A stretch of DNA of 6,557 nt from Victivallales bacterium (GTDB taxonomy: Bacteria; Verrucomicrobiota; Lentisphaeria; Victivallales; JAADHT01). The stretch covers positions 1-6,557 of the forward strand of contig JAFGFR010000117.1 of NCBI GenBank assembly GCA_016930955.1, written 5' to 3'. The translations under genes and the position numbers were made by a program. Below, in pieces: positions 6,453-6,557 of this stretch. The notes under the pieces were generated by a model, which was given only the letters and a program-made list of their open reading frames with translations, had not been told where the DNA came from and searched no databases. The number at the start of each line of letters is the position of its first letter. Position 1 is the first letter of the stretch.

Positions 6453-6557
6453 CCTGCTCGCGTGTCTGGATTAACTTCGTCGCCGCCACCACAAACGCCG
6501 TGGCGAAGATGCAATCTGCCGGGATCGCGGGGCTCCGCACCCGCAACTCTTCAGACA
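6365..6557. repeat. Candidate intergenic repeat element with several imperfect hairpins (incomplete at window edge)
   Basis: This segment is clearly richer in GC than the DNA next to it: 39 of 60 bases at 6411-6470 against 21 of 60 at 6141-6200. It contains three nearby inverted repeats: GAGCA/TGCTC around a 3-base loop (6447-6459), CTTCG+CCAC against GTGG+CGAAG with a 6-base bulge (6475-6508), and GCGGG/CCCGC with an 8-base loop (6527-6544). Several frames on both strands run open through it without a convincing start or protein-like composition. Such GC-rich, structured, pseudo-open stretches often belong to dispersed repeat families of REP type. No second copy is present in the window, so the call rests on composition and structure alone. 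Confidence 0.4.

Overview
The window reads as one stretch of a bacterial chromosome with all five well-supported genes on the minus strand. Base composition is moderate. The clearest taxonomic hint is a eukaryotic-type (UAP1/AGX1-like) UDP-sugar pyrophosphorylase, which among bacteria is known from Chlamydiae and other PVC lineages, Bacteroidetes and some others. Together with a large membrane-anchored TPR protein and a BamE-like lipoprotein, this suggests a Gram-negative bacterium, perhaps of the PVC superphylum (Lentisphaerota/Kiritimatiellota/Verrucomicrobiota). That placement is an inference, not a demonstrated identity.

Layout, in the direction of transcription (right to left): the right edge (about 6365-6557) is GC-rich, contains several short inverted repeats and is open in several frames, so it looks like an intergenic repeat element rather than a gene. 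Next, 6072-6452 is a doubtful small membrane-protein ORF whose only ATG lies inside that repeat-like DNA. It is followed by 6032-3747, a 761-residue single-pass membrane protein with a periplasmic TPR-type solenoid and an acidic cytoplasmic tail carrying three F-x-F motifs; 3680-2262, the UDP-sugar pyrophosphorylase; 2265-1933, an unrecognised 110-residue protein coupled to the pyrophosphorylase by an ATGA overlap; 1955-921, a lipoprotein with a BamE-like domain and an unrecognised C-terminal part; and 843-106, a calcineurin-like metallophosphoesterase. The left 105 bases are AT-rich, with a weak terminator candidate just past the phosphoesterase stop.

The five genes have junctions of +66, -4, -23 and +77 bases, so they are probably one transcription unit. 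The middle three are the most tightly linked. The contents combine sugar-nucleotide synthesis with envelope proteins (a lipoprotein and a membrane-anchored TPR scaffold), which would fit a role in cell-surface biogenesis. No gene here proves a specific pathway. I see no CRISPR array, tRNA, rRNA or transposase. The most novel material is the 110-residue orphan, the C-terminal domain of the lipoprotein, the F-x-F tail of the TPR protein, and the structured repeat-like DNA at the right edge.
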